In this document: positions 44,968 to 56,822 of the stretch, piece after piece
Position numbering within the stretch: position 1 is the first letter of the stretch
Layout of the letters: every line of letters begins with the position of its first letter
Assembly: GCA_037355855.1 (NCBI GenBank)
Contig: CM074758.1
Span: 2,639,001-2,703,000 of the forward strand
DNA: 64,000 nt
Direction: 5' to 3'
Source: Pseudo-nitzschia pungens
Lineage: Eukaryota > Bacillariophyta > Bacillariophyceae > Bacillariales > Bacillariaceae
Position numbers and translations under genes: made by a program
Notes under the pieces: model-generated
The model's input: only the letters and a program-made list of their open reading frames with translations
What the model was told of the DNA's origin: nothing
The model's database searches: none

Positions 44968-47593
44968 ATGTCATTAACATTAGACAATGAGAGTAGTGGC
45001 AGTATGGGCGACGATGCAGACGAAGTTGTCGCTAGAAGGAAACGAAGAAGGCCACAGCAAGATCTTCTGGAAGATTCGCCTGATTTATCTTCCAGTGATG
45101 ATGATTCTCCGACGCGACAAAAAGCACTGACCAGAATAACACCGGGAAGATATTATCGCAATGCTATAAGAAAAGGTTTCCCCCCTACCATTTTGTGGAT
45201 TGCTTTGCTATTCGCTTGTTATCCACAACAGCTATATCCATGGCCCAATTTTTTCGTGTGCGCTACAAGATTACGGGGACAGGAACAACGATATTTACAA
45301 AAGAATACCAATTCTGGCAGAGCTCTGTCGAACCCTGCTTCGATCGAGTACCTTGATCTGCCGAAAATTTTTTGGATGCGGAAAGATCCCCAAGATCAAT
45401 TTCTTGAGGGGAATTCCATACGGATTTCTCCCTTTGACGAAAGTACTTTGTATGCGACTAGCCAGTCGGGAGACTTGCGTGTATTTTCAGCGAAGACTGG
45501 AAAACCACTCTTTCGGGTGAGACCTGCCCCTCGAACGATAACCGAGGAAGGAACGACATCAACATGGTCAGTATACTCGAATTCAGGAATGGCTTTCGGA
45601 ACATTTTTGGAAGCAGAACAACGTGCACCTGAAATCAACACCGAATCCGACGATGGCGACGGCTATAACGATTACCTTGAGTTTTTGCTCAACAACGGTA
45701 TTGATAGTAGTTTACAGAAGAATGAGGATCAAGAACCATTGAATTTCGTTGCGTATTCTATAGTTGATGAGGCTCCGAGTGACTCTCGGTTTTTACCAAA
45801 AACAAGGGTGGTTTGTGTCTCTATTCCAGAACATAAAATATTGTGGACTTCGGCAGGATTGCCTGGTAAGCCCAATGGATCTCCGTTGGTTTACTACGCG
45901 AAGGACGTGGGATTGCAAACTCCAGACGATGATGAGAAAAGCACGAACAGTAATGGTGCAACCAATGCTATGTACATTCTCTTGACCCACAACAGCGTTT
46001 TGGTTCGGCCGGACAACACGACACGGACTACAGGACATTTGACAGTATTGGATCCGCTGACAGGACACGTGAAGTGGACACAATCAGAATGGAGTCGCGA
46101 AGAAATTCCAAAGGGATATGGTCCTCCGCAAGTCGCCCACAACCCCGTTCTCGGGGGAGAGCGTTCTGGAGGATCTCTGAAGAACAAAAATGATGTCGTC
46201 ATTTGGACCAGCAGTGATCAACAAGGACGGGGACGTGTCGGTAACATATTTAGTTTTCAGGTGAAATCCACCTCCGAGATGGAAATTGAGTTAAAAAACA
46301 ATATGAAAAATCTCACAGATGGTGCTCAAACCGAACAATACGACCCGTTTCAGACACGAGTATTGAAAAGGGTTCGATGGAATTCCATTGCTCGGCCTAC
46401 GTTAAATCGGAACGGGACGAATCTATACGTTGGAGTGACGGGGAATGCGGTACGAGGATGGAACGGCAATTCCAGATTCGATGCCACGGCAGATTGGTCA
46501 ACGCGATTAGTGCCATTTGATCCTGAAGCCGACTTTTCAACTCAACCTTATTCCGACGACGTCGTACTGCCTACTGCCCCGGTTTTGTCTGCGGACGAGA
46601 AACGTCTTTTCGTTGTGTCGGCTCGAAATGAAACGATCTGTCTGGACACACGAGATGGGTCCAGGATGTGGAAAGCAACGACAAGTGAATCTTCGCCTTT
46701 GTTGGGAGAACCCAAGGCCTCCCCTGACAATCAACGTCTGTACATGATCATGTCTCAGGATGGACGAGTGAACGGAGTCGATCAACAAACTGGAAAAGTC
46801 TTGTGGAATTTTGGATGTGAAGAGGATCTTCTTCCCCAAGGTGTTCAGTGCGACAACCCACCGGTTGCAGCTGACTTTGATCTATCGAAGGATGGTGATG
46901 TTTTGTACTTTGGAACAGCAGACGGCCGGATTGTAGCAATAACCCTTGGCCATCAAATTGAATTTAACAAGAAGGATGAGAAAGAAAATCCAACGCCGCC
47001 TATATCCTCTGGGACATCAGGAGACTCATCAACCATCACAATCAAATTTGATGACGACGTTGATGAAGGACCATTGGACTTTGACGAAAATAATGCTAGC
47101 ATGTTCGATGATGATAACCAGAACTACGGAGGAAAGATTGCATGGATCACTATTTGCCATTGCAATTTCTGTGGTGGTAGCCACAGCATCTATCATGTAC
47201 GTTGTGAGGACTAAAGGCCTGGATCAAATTAACTGGGACAATTACCGTTTTCCGCGACATCGATCAGCAGCCAATGGTGGAGGGAGACATAATTCCTTTG
47301 TTGCTGTGATCAGTCGCGGAATATTTCGAGTGAACGATAGCAGCAACAATCAATATCCCGATGGACCCGATAAGTATGAAGACCGGATGATTGCATCGCT
47401 TTCGGATGACGAGAGATCGATCGAGCAACAATTTAATACGTTGTGGGTAGATCCCACCCATTCGAACCCAAAAGCCACTGTCCACGATGACGAAAGTCCA
47501 ACCGCAGATAGACTAGCAGTGATGCTCGGGACTTCAAACCGAATTGCGCCAATTAGCGAGAATTTTGGGTACGGTCAAGCAGTATTGATTTGA
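44968..47593 (+). CDS. Membrane-anchored PQQ-like beta-propeller protein, with a one-base frame break
   Basis: The first frame (44968-47214) starts with an acidic/basic cytosolic head, then a hydrophobic anchor (PPTILWIALLFACYPQQLYPW, around residues 72-94) and PQQ-type propeller blades: LYATSQSGDLRVFSAKTGK, LTVLDPLTGHVKWTQ, ICLDTRDGSRMWKAT, GRVNGVDQQTGKVLWNF and VLYFGTADGRIVAI. A second membrane segment (SLFAIAISVVVATASIMYVV) and a 120-residue tail lie in the next frame, which ends at 47593. Discounting one base at the AAA run 47133-47135 gives one 874-aa protein. The blade pattern and two anchors recall luminal domains of ER stress sensors (IRE1/PERK), but no kinase follows, so a sensor role is speculative. 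Confidence 0.8.
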
Positions 47594-47799
47594 TTTTGAA
47601 TTTAGCTCTTTTTTCTCAACAACTTCCTGGATTCCACTCCTCCAACTTTTGCGCCCGAGTGCTTAACAATCCTGTTTGAAGTCACCATGGCCTTTTGTAC
47701 TTCTAAAATATTATGTATTTTTAAAATTAATGGTTTCTTTACTTTCGCTTCAAATGAGAATAATCTAAATTGCGATCTGTTTCACAAGATGGAACCAGT

Positions 47800-50442
47800 T
47801 TACCTGAAGAGTTTCAGTGCGTGTTTGAACAAAAAACGATTGCCGAAGTTTGATGTATTCCTACGCTGTCCAGATGCATCGGATATTCTGGTCGAAAAAG
47901 ATCGACGATCGATCTTTCGCCAAGGCACACCTCGAGTGTGTGTCCTTCGTGGCAACGTTCCAGTCCATGCTGCGTTGACGCAATCTTTCATGCTCCCGAG
48001 CCGAAAATTCCGATCTGTCAAGCCCGGACCTGAGGAATCGATTGATCAGAAAAACATGAGTCGTTCTGTTGAAAAAAAAAAACCGTTCATTGCGAACTAT
48101 TGTTGCTTGGTGAGCAGCACGCACGTACCGTAATGAGCATATTTTCCCGAGTTTGTCAAAATTGTCGCATTGGGGTCAGATGGAATCATTGGAGGTTCAA
48201 GTAACATACACCTGAAAGCAGTACAAGAAAGGAATGAAAACAAATCTTGTCATCTTACGATTCTCGGCAGAGAGAGTAAATCCAGCGAATTGTATTGCAA
48301 ATGGTTCTTCCATCTCGTGCATACCAACCCAATCGACAAAGAAAAACTCACCAACACGTATCTCGGACGAAAGTAAACCCATGGTCTTCCAATCGTTTCA
48401 CGTTTATCGATTGGTCGTAGAGTGCTCGAGATATGCAAGCTATAACTCGAACGTCGTCTCGCTTCTTCGAACCAGTGTCTTTGCAGGATGCAGCTTGGTT
48501 CTCTACCAGGCGAAGCAACTCGTCGACTTCAGAGAGGGAAAGATGGGGATTTCCCAGCGCGACCCAATCCACCTTGTCTGCGTTGTCACCAACATCGGCT
48601 TCGATTCCGGTATTGTCGCCAACACGCTGTCGTTGATCCAAGACATCGAATGTTTCTTGCAAATGCTCGGCCCGGATTACCTTGGAACGCGTTGCCGATT
48701 GGATCCACGCATCAATGTCCGAGTCGCACGCTTCTGGTGTGATCCCGGCGATGTGGATCAGCGGTGACGCTGCGGTGGTACCGAATGCAGCACAAAACGC
48801 CTTCAAATGGTCTCGAGTGATAAGATCCGCATACTCTTCTAGCCCAACGAGCAATGGAACTTCTCCGTCGGACAAACTTCCACACAAGTGACCCAATACC
48901 GGAAAGAGCAACGAGAAGGAGTCGTCTTCGTCTTGATGGCGACCATCTGCCGATCGCAAATCGAGCGCGTCTTTGTCAAGTTCCAAAACCATGGTAGGCG
49001 TCCGAGGATCGTCCAGGTGCACCCCGATGAGAGGAACCTTTCCGGCAATCGCGCAACAAATGTCGAGATAATCGGCGTATTTTTCTGTTCGAGCTCCCAA
49101 TACAGTGTTGGCGTAGACAACCGCATTGGATTCTCCCCAAACGATCTGATCGCCTTTCCGGGGGATTCCAATGGTTTCCTCGTCTTCCAAGAGATACGGA
49201 GCGCACGTGAAGCTCTTCGAGGAGCATCCCAGCGCCACGTACGCCTCCGCCTGTCGAATCGAGTTCCGGTTGGTGAGGTCGTCCCGGATGCCCAGTGGCT
49301 CCCAGTATCTCAAATCGGTCGAAACGGAATTCAGAGTGGTTGGGATTTTTACGCGGCCCCCGTCCTCCACCAACTTCTCCACGAATTTCAAGCCACCTGG
49401 TCCGATGTATGTGCACCCATCGATGTGCGCCCGTTTCACGTCGATATAGGTAGGTGACGCTCCCGGTGACGACGACGACGACGATGATGATGATGATGAC
49501 GATGGTGGAGTAGCAACAATGCGAGCGTAGCGAATCAGAACCTCTACGGCGCGACGCTCTGCGTCCGTCGAACTTTCTTCCAACATCCGCCGTTCCTCGG
49601 TCGATAGTTCGAACTCGAACTCGAAATCGTCTCCCAGATTGTTGTACTGCGTGGTGCTGCTTTCTTCTTCTTGGTTCGTTGCTGTATCCCGAGACAAAAG
49701 ATCCAATTTTTGCCGGACTTCTATTTCTGTTTTCCCCACAACCAGCTTTCCACAGGGGAGGACGCTGCCGTATTTTGGTTGGTATTCGATCAGAGCGTCA
49801 AACGTCGTGCTTCCACTTTCGGGTGCGGCACAAGAATCCCCACGGATGGCGCCATCATTCGCCACCCTCTTTTGTTGCAGAATCCACCACTCGCAACACG
49901 TCGAGTATTGGCACTCGTCCGTTCTCGTCGTCCGCGTCGTCGTCGTCGGGCAGAACACACCGCGCCACGAGAGCGCCCACGCAGACCAACCCATCGCGAT
50001 CTCGCAATACCAGAGCCCGCGGCGATTTTCGGTTGAGTATCAATTCCAGCAAGACCTGCGAGGCCGTGCACGAGCCCCGGCCGGAGGGCAGCACCAGGAT
50101 GGTGTTCGATACGTCCCGCCCGCACAACGGATGGGAAGCATCGATCACCGTTCCCGTCAGCTCGTCGATTCCCCCCCAAAAACTCAGGGCGACGTCCGAG
50201 CAAAGGACCGGATGGATCGTCGTCGTCGTCGTTGTCGTCGTTGGAGTTTTTTGGGAGGTCCCCCCGTAATCGCCCGAGACGAGTTTTTGGGTCGCGATGC
50301 AAGAGACGGAATCGATCTCGCTCTCGCTCTCGTCGTCGTTGGAAGAATTCTTGGAACCGTTCCGGCTTGCGTCGCACTCGCTGCTCGTGGTGGCTTTGGT
50401 GGTGCCGGAGGGAAAGGCACTGTCGTTGCTCAACGAAGGCAT
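47800..50442 (-). CDS. acnX: Aconitase X, swivel and catalytic domains fused (three exons, one frame break)
   Basis: Exons are 50442-48352, 48211-48129 and 48029-47800; introns are 140 and 99 nt (GTGAGT...CAG, GTACGT...CAG). The N-terminus is the small swivelling domain (ALSFWGGIDELTGTVIDASH, then PSGRGSCTASQVLLELI and VCVGALVARCV). The large AcnX/DUF521 domain follows: YIGPGGLKFVEKL, KIPTTLNSVSTDL, WGESNAVVYANTVLGARTEKY, then DTCWCM, LTNSGKYAHYGPGL and GSMKDCVNAAW supplied by exons 2 and 3. One extra base in TTTT (plus strand) at 49870-49873 must be discounted; the result is 800 aa. Characterised relatives dehydrate cis-3-hydroxyproline or phosphomevalonate; which substrate applies here is unknown. 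Ending the gene at the in-frame stop at 48348 would wrongly remove the last catalytic segment. Confidence 0.88.
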
Positions 50443-50985
50443 GGCACTAGAAAAGTGACACCTTTTGACCAATTTCAAAAAGTCAATCGTAATAAGTAAG
50501 GTTAGTGTGGTGCTTGTATGAGATCCAAAACCGGATGTAAAGTTCGAAGTTCGAAAACCGAAAACAAAGTTTGTTTTGAGATGCTTGGAATCAAATGTTG
50601 GCATCATTATTTCGGTGTTTTGATGTTGATGACCACTATTTTGGGGGATTTGTTTCTTTCTTTTGTGGGCTATCATAAGAAGCCGGTAAATTTAGGGGAG
50701 AGTTAAAATCCGCGCAAAACTGGTGCTTACTTGTACCGGCACGTACCGGAACTACGTACGTTCCTTTCCATACGTAACTTACTCGTATCCTTCTTTTCCC
50801 ACCAGATCCGTTTCCGTATCCGTTCTCCGTTCTCATCTGCGTGCTGGTGTGATCGTCAACAAACAGCACCCTCCACAATCAGAAAGCGGATGGGTCGTCG
50901 ACTGTTAGGTGTGTCGTTCGGATACAGTGTTGTCATTCTTTGAGCAACGAAACTCCAATACAAGCTTGTCGGAAAGGCAGAATTA
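50443..50985. other. Divergent promoter region
   Basis: 543 bp between the AcnX and fibrillin starts. TACGTA/GTACC words lie near 50740-50790. No gene is seen. Confidence 0.45.
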
Positions 50986-51748
50986 ATGATTCAGTTTTCG
51001 AGTGCTACCATTGGTGGTGGTCTTGGCACTTTTGTGCGGAAGCAGCACATGCAGCGCATTTTCCTCTTCCAGCAGTACCAACAACAAAAACAACAAAAAC
51101 AAAAACAAAACAACGACAACAACAACACACCCATCAAGGCGGTCCGGGTCTCCATAACCAGCAAGGAATACGCGGACGCCATGTCCACGATCGATGCCGC
51201 CTCCCGATCGGGAACCCCGACCGACGATCTCTACGACGCGGTCCGCGTCATCGACAGGAACGCGAGATACGTCTATCCGGACGAGGCCTCCAAGGAGGAG
51301 CTCTGGGAGAGGGCCTACGGCTCGTGGAAGCTGGTTCTGGCGACGGGCGGAGGCAGGTTCACGACCTTCAAGCCCGTCCCGATCTTTGCCTTTGCCGCGC
51401 TCGACGAGACCAACTTTGGGAAACGGCGTCGGCCTCGGCGAAAACGCGATCCTGCTGTCGCTGCTGGGTCCGCACGAGCTCGTCACGAAGCGCCGGCAGA
51501 TGGTGATCAACATCGACGACGTCTTTTTGGCCTCCCGAAGGGTGACGGGGATGGTCCCGTCCTTTGTGGGGGAAAGCATGGGCCTGGGGAAACGCCCGGT
51601 CGATTACGAGGCTTCCGGGAGCCGACCGCCGGCGTTTGTCTTTATCGCCGCCAGCGAGACGTCCCTGGTGGCGAGGGGCGGATCCGGTGGCATTGCCATC
51701 TGGACCCGTCTGGAGAAGGACATTCGTCCCGCCGCGTACAATCGTTAG
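50986..51748 (+). CDS. Fibrillin/plastid-lipid-associated protein, with a one-base frame break
   Basis: The first frame starts at ATG 50986 and carries a Gln/Asn/Lys low-complexity stretch and the start of the PAP/fibrillin fold (ERAYGSWKLVLATGGG, FTTFKPVPIFAFAALDETNFG). The rest, NGVGLGENAILLSLLGPH, INIDDVFLASRRVTG, PAFVFIAASETSLVARG and GGIAIWTRLEKD, is in the next frame to the stop at 51748. Discounting one base in TTTGGGAAAC (51415-51424) gives 253 aa. Family members bind plastid lipids and plastoglobules. The N-terminus does not show an obvious A-F presequence, so an upstream exon may be missing. Confidence 0.78.
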
Positions 51749-52627
51749 GACGAGACCGTCGGGGACAAACGCTCCGTGACACGCACACAAAGACAAACAC
51801 ACAAAGACAAACACACACTTGCATGACCGCAGGAACAAAAACACAAACACCACGCAGAACCGCAAAGAACCCAAAGGTCCTATTTTCCGCCGCGCGACGG
51901 GACCCGCACCGACAACACCGCGACTCGCGAGTCCGCCCGCGAACCTTCGGTGGTCGTATTTCGCCGGTGGTATTGTCCGGCAACAATTCACCGCATCCGG
52001 ATGGATCCGATCCGATCCACTCGCTCCGTCCTTGTGTTTCGAACCAGTTACGATTCTGCCACGACCCATCTACGGTATCGGATTGCCTGAACAGTGCTGC
52101 GGAACGCGAGAGATTTCAAAAATGGAATACCTGTTGAACGATCGAAAGAACGGGAAGAACCAAAAGCTCCCAAATTGACTTTTTGCGTTGGCATCCGTCG
52201 CTACGTCCACTGCAAAGAGAACGAACCCATTTGCTCTCGTAACAACACGTACCGGTAGATCTAATATTTCATTTTTGTTTGAAAAAAAAGTTGTTTATTT
52301 TGTATTTTTCATCTTGGTATACTTTCTTCAGTAAGGCTACACGTATTCGCGTGTTGATAAAAAATACAAGTATCATTATTAGAAGTAATTTGGAACAGGT
52401 CTTTCTGTTGAATTGGAATCATTTCGGTTCGTTCCTTCCGTTCGAACGATTTCGTGTTGCAAGCAAAACCAAGCTTCGCAGTGACTTTTAACTCCTTTGT
52501 TCCACGGTGCTCGTGCAACAACCGCTCTCCGAGACAATGACGCGGTGCTCGCCACAACCGTGCATAGCGTGATATGTTTACAAAAGTCCCTTTTTGGTGT
52601 GGACCGAATGCGCCTGGCATCTTATAC
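51749..52627. other. Convergent spacer
   Basis: Between fibrillin and the Yip1-family gene. An ACAAAGACAAACAC repeat lies near 51786-51817. No supported gene. Confidence 0.45.
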
Positions 52628-54016
52628 CTAGGCCGCTACGGGAGCCGCCACGGGAGCCGCCACGGGTGCCTCGGTCGGTGCAAAAGTGGGAGCCATAGTG
52701 TGTTTGCTCGGCGAAAAGTGATAAAAGGTAAACTTGAGAACCAAGAAAAAAATCAGGTGGCATCCCAGTATTGCGAGCACAATGGGCGGTCCCTTAGCTT
52801 GTCCCCCGAGTCCGTTTCCGGTTCCCGATGTGTCGGCGGACATGAGTGCCGGGGCGACGTTTCGAATCACCATGAGACAGGACGCGCCCGTGGCGAGGCC
52901 CAGGGTGACCCACGCGACGATGGAAAAGGGCAGGATTGAGAAGAAGACCGCCGGTAGGTAGGGGACGAGGGAATATCCGTACAAACAAAGCCATTCGGCG
53001 AGCTGCAATGCGTTCATGGACATGCAACACGTGGTCGTCATCCACAAGACGAGGGGCAGGCCAAAGGCAAAGCTGATCAGAATCGAGGCGGCGTGCAACA
53101 AGTGGTTGATGTCGTAATCGAACTCGTCGACGTCGTTTCGGTGGACGTAACCGTGAAGGTTTGCCGTTACCTTTGGATGGAACAAACGAGAATCCAATAA
53201 TGTACAAAAAAGTGCAAGAGCCGGTATTCGAGAAAAAGATCAAAAACAAAGCGCAAGAGTCAGGCGTTACGTTCTAGCATTGGGATCCAAAATCTCGAAC
53301 CGCAAAGCAAACGCAACAGAACAGCTTAAAAGTCTTGTCTCGTCTCCTTTCGTCTCATCTCGCTTCACATTCCATTCCATTCCATATCATTGCCAACGTA
53401 CCCCAATGAAAAAGATGAGGGTCATGGTGATCCAAAAGGGTCCGTAGAGATCCGGTCCCTTGAGATCGTGCGTTTTCATCGTCCCCACAACGTTGTTTCG
53501 AAAGTGTTCCGGTTTGTAGAAATGCAAAAAGACCCCCCGGACGCGCGTGACAATGTCGTCGGCATCAATGTCGAAATACATCTTGTACGAGTCGAACGTC
53601 AGGCACGCCATGCAGTTTCCCCACAACGTGGTCGGTGGCGCCAACTGCGCGGGGAGCTGTTGCTGATGTTGTTGTTGCGGCAAGGGAGACATGAGTCCGG
53701 CGGGCATGTTGGGATTGACGGGAGCCGCCGGAATTTGTTGGAACTGCGTCTGCTGCTGTGGAATGGGCGGGGGCTGCGCAAATTGTTGTTGCTGCTGCTG
53801 CTGCTGTTGCATCAGTGGTGGTGGCTGCGCAAATTGTTGCGGTTGCTGCTCGAGAGGTGGAGGCTGCGCAAATTGTTGCGGTGGCTGCGCAAAGTGCGGT
53901 TGCTGCTGCGGCTGGGGTGCAGCAACGGGCACCGGAGCGAAAATGTCGGGCTGGGCACCGCCGTCGATGCGAAAGGGATTCGCGCCGAACTCGTCGTCGA
54001 TCGTGGAGTCCATCAT
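52628..54016 (-). CDS. Yip1-domain family protein, YIPF1/2-like (two exons)
   Basis: Exon 1 is 54016-53402 and exon 2 is 53170-52628, with a 231-nt intron (GTACGT...AAG) and phase-0 junction GPFWITMTLIFFIG/VTANLHGYV; total 385 aa. Exon 1 encodes a cytosolic head with FAQPP repeats and a poly-Q run (CAG/CAA tract near 53783-53812), then the Yip1 hallmark DLYGPFWI. Exon 2 holds the remaining hydrophobic segments (HAASILISFAFGLPLVLW, LCLYGYSLVPYLPAVFFSI, PFSIVAWVTLGLATGASCL, IVLAILGCHLIFFLVLKF), giving five membrane spans. Yip1 proteins act in ER-Golgi traffic with Rab GTPases. The C-terminal luminal tail is an APTxAP/APVA repeat, unusual for the family. Confidence 0.9.
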
Positions 54017-54891
54017 CGTGCCTGTGTCGAGCTATCGCGGTTTCGGGGAAAGTCTTTGGGCGGTGATCGGGATGGGATTGGTTCCGGTTCGGTTCGGTTC
54101 GGTTCGATGCGTGTGGGAGTCGTCTTTCTCTCCCGCGTTTGCTCTCTGGAACTCGTTTTGTGGATGGATTGGTCGTTGGCGTTTTGACTCTTTTCGGGAA
54201 CCCTTCAAACCGCGTACGGTACAGTAACCGTTCAAAAATCAAAAGACGGAAACTAGAAGCAAGAATGACTCCAACGACGAGGATAGAAGGGACTTTAGAG
54301 ATACAGAACGATAACCTTACCTGGTACAACACTCCTCGTACAACTAGGACTAAGGTATTACCAGTAAGCTAGCCTTACTCGTGAAGACTAATGATATCCG
54401 TACGAGTACAGTACGCTAGCGGAATGGTACTGCTATGAACGGTAGCCAGTACGTTGAGGCAAGAACGGAGTTGAACGAAAGGAAGGGTGGATGCAGTTTT
54501 CGTAAAAGTACCGGTAAGTTGCCGTACTCTCCAAACAAACTAGGGATAAGGTGTAAATCCTCACGACGGGAATGAATCGGTTCACAATCACGAATGGATC
54601 TATTTTCACACCGTCAAACGAACGGAGAACATCGAAACACAAGTAAACTTCAGGGAGGCAATCCAGAATGGAGAAAACAACACATAACCACCGCAGATTG
54701 ATTCATCCCTCGAGTAATTACGGTACGGTACATAACCGCGACTCGTGTTTCTTTTCGGCGGACCTTGTGAACGATCCGCTTACCAAACTCATCTAATTGA
54801 AACGCCCGGATTCCTGCTTCCATCTGTTCCAAAGATCCCGCGGTATACTATTATAGCACGCAGTCGAAATCCAATCCGTGCACACATCACC
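54017..54891. other. Divergent promoter region
   Basis: 875 bp between the Yip1-family and NFS1 starts. A CGGTTCGGTTCGGTTC run lies near 54083-54102, GTAACCTTAC-like words near 54310 and 54370, and a TATACTATTATA string at about 54844-54855. Confidence 0.5.
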
Positions 54892-54986
54892 ATGCTTTCC
54901 CGGGTTCTTCCTCGTGGGATCGCGAGAGCGCGCTTGGTACCGGCCTCGTCCGGTGCCGCAAGCGTCGGCGGCACAAGCGTCCGAAG

Positions 54987-55019
<33 letters not shown>

Positions 55020-56475
55020 CCAGAACCGCCACCGCTTTTTGTCCTCCCAATCAGCTCCATCGTCCGTCTCCTTCGAAAAGATGGAGACCGACAAGCGGTA
55101 CCAACCCACGACCGATGTTCCGGAATCCCTGCTCTCCTCCGAAACCACCTCCCCGTTTTCGATCCGTGGACAATTCCGGGAGGGCAGAGCTGCCTATCTC
55201 GACATGTCGGCCACTACGCCCATGGATCCCCGCGTCCTTGACGCCATGGCACCCTACATGATCGGCTCGTACGGAAATCCACACTCCAAAACCCACGCCT
55301 TTGGCTGGGAGGCCGAAGCCGCCGTCGAGAAAGCCCGGGCGCAGATCGCGGCGCTCATTTCGGGAGAACCATCCGGCGCCGAAACCGACGAATCGGCCGC
55401 CCCCAAGAAGAGGGGTCGCAAAAAGGGCGTCGACCCCAAGGAGATCATATTCACCTCGGGAGCGACCGAAAGCAACAACCTCAGCATCAAGGGAGCGGCG
55501 CATTTCTATAAAAAGCGGGGAAAGCACGTCATCACCACCCAAACCGAACACAAGTGCGTCCTCGATAGTTGCCGGAGCCTCGAAATGGAGGGATACGACG
55601 TGACCTATCTGCCGGTCCAGCAATCCACCGGCCGTGTGGACATGGACGATCTCCGGGCGGCCATTCGCGACGACACCATATTGGTCAGCGTCATGGCCGT
55701 CAACAACGAAATCGGAACCCTCCAACCCCTCAAGGAGATCGGGGAGCTCTGCCGCTCCCGAAAAATCGTCTTTCACTGCGACGCGGCCCAGATGCTCGGA
55801 AAGATGCCCATCGACGTGGACGAGTACAAGATCGATCTCATGTCCATGTCCTCCCACAAAATCTACGGGCCCAAGGGCATCGGGGCGTTGTACGTGAGGC
55901 GACGCCCCCGCATCCGCCTCGAACCCATCTTCTCGGGGGGTGGACAGGAACGCGGGCTGCGATCGGGAACCCTCCCCCACGCCCTGTGCGTCGGATTCGG
56001 GTACGCCTGCGAGCTGGCGGGCAAGGAACGGGAATTCGACGAGGAATGGATCTCCTACCTGTCGGAAAAACTCCGCAAGGGCATCGAGGAGAACATCCCG
56101 GACGTGGTCCGAAACGGGGATCCCGAGCACAACTACCCGGGGTGTCTCAACTACAGTTTTGCTTACGTCGAGGGAGAGTCCCTCCTGATGGCCCTCAAGA
56201 ACATTGCCGTCTCTTCGGGATCGGCCTGCACGTCGGCCAGTCTGGAACCCTCCTACGTGCTGCGGGCCCTCGGGGTGGACGACGAGCTCGCACACTCCAG
56301 CCTCCGGTTCGGAATCGGGCGGTTCACGACCGAGAACGAAGTGGACTTTGTTTTAGAGCTCCTGAAAAAACACGTTGTGCGCCTGCGGGAGATGAGTCCG
56401 CTGTGGGAAATGGTGCAGGAGGGCATCGATCTCAAGGAAATCCAGTGGTCGCAGGACGAACACCACCATCACTAG
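54892..56475 (+). CDS. NFS1: Mitochondrial cysteine desulfurase NFS1
   Basis: 527 aa, single exon. This PLP enzyme takes sulfur from cysteine for Fe-S cluster assembly, with ISD11 and the ISCU scaffold. The start at ATG 54892 gives a basic mitochondrial signal ([18 protein letters not shown]). Hallmarks are [43 protein letters not shown], the PLP lysine K323 in [28 protein letters not shown] and the sulfur-carrying C446 in [17 protein letters not shown]. The tail ([18 protein letters not shown]) is the usual scaffold-binding end, followed by four His residues. Two inserts are not standard: a poly-Asn run (AAC repeat at 54988-55017) in the presequence and a ~22-residue Glu/Lys-rich stretch after [10 protein letters not shown]. 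Confidence 0.96.
54988..55017 (+). repeat. AAC microsatellite coding poly-Asn
   Basis: About ten AAC/AAT codons in frame inside the NFS1 presequence; copy number may vary between strains. Confidence 0.9.
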
Positions 56476-56822
56476 CGGAAGTCGAACGCGGTCGAGCCGA
56501 GCCGAGCCGAACACGGGCTCACCGCACCGCGGGAGTTTTGATCGTTTCCGCTGCGCTGCAGGCGTGTAGATGTGCGATTCTTCTGTAAAAGACACACTTC
56601 ACACAATCATAGTGCTCGGTAGGAAAGAAAAACACGATTTCCTTCGGCTTTCTTTGTAGGATAGCGTGATAATAATGAATTCTAATCTAGTGTGTCTAAA
56701 GCCCTTTCATTCTCTCGCTAAATCCGATGAGCTTGTACAGCTGCCACAAAACGAAAATTTACGAATATCCATATTAAATTTACAAAAAGAAGGGATGCAA
56801 CAAATTCACGATATCGTACTCC
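56476..56822. other. Convergent spacer
   Basis: 3' flanks of NFS1 and the DUF218 gene. A GAGCCGAGCC run lies near 56490-56508. No gene. Confidence 0.45.

Noticed and set aside
47687..48133. 148-codon plus-strand ORF
   Set aside because: It overlaps aconitase X exons 2 and 3 on the other strand and has no motif.
55051..56295. 414-codon minus-strand frame opposite NFS1
   Set aside because: Antisense shadow of NFS1 with no recognisable motif.
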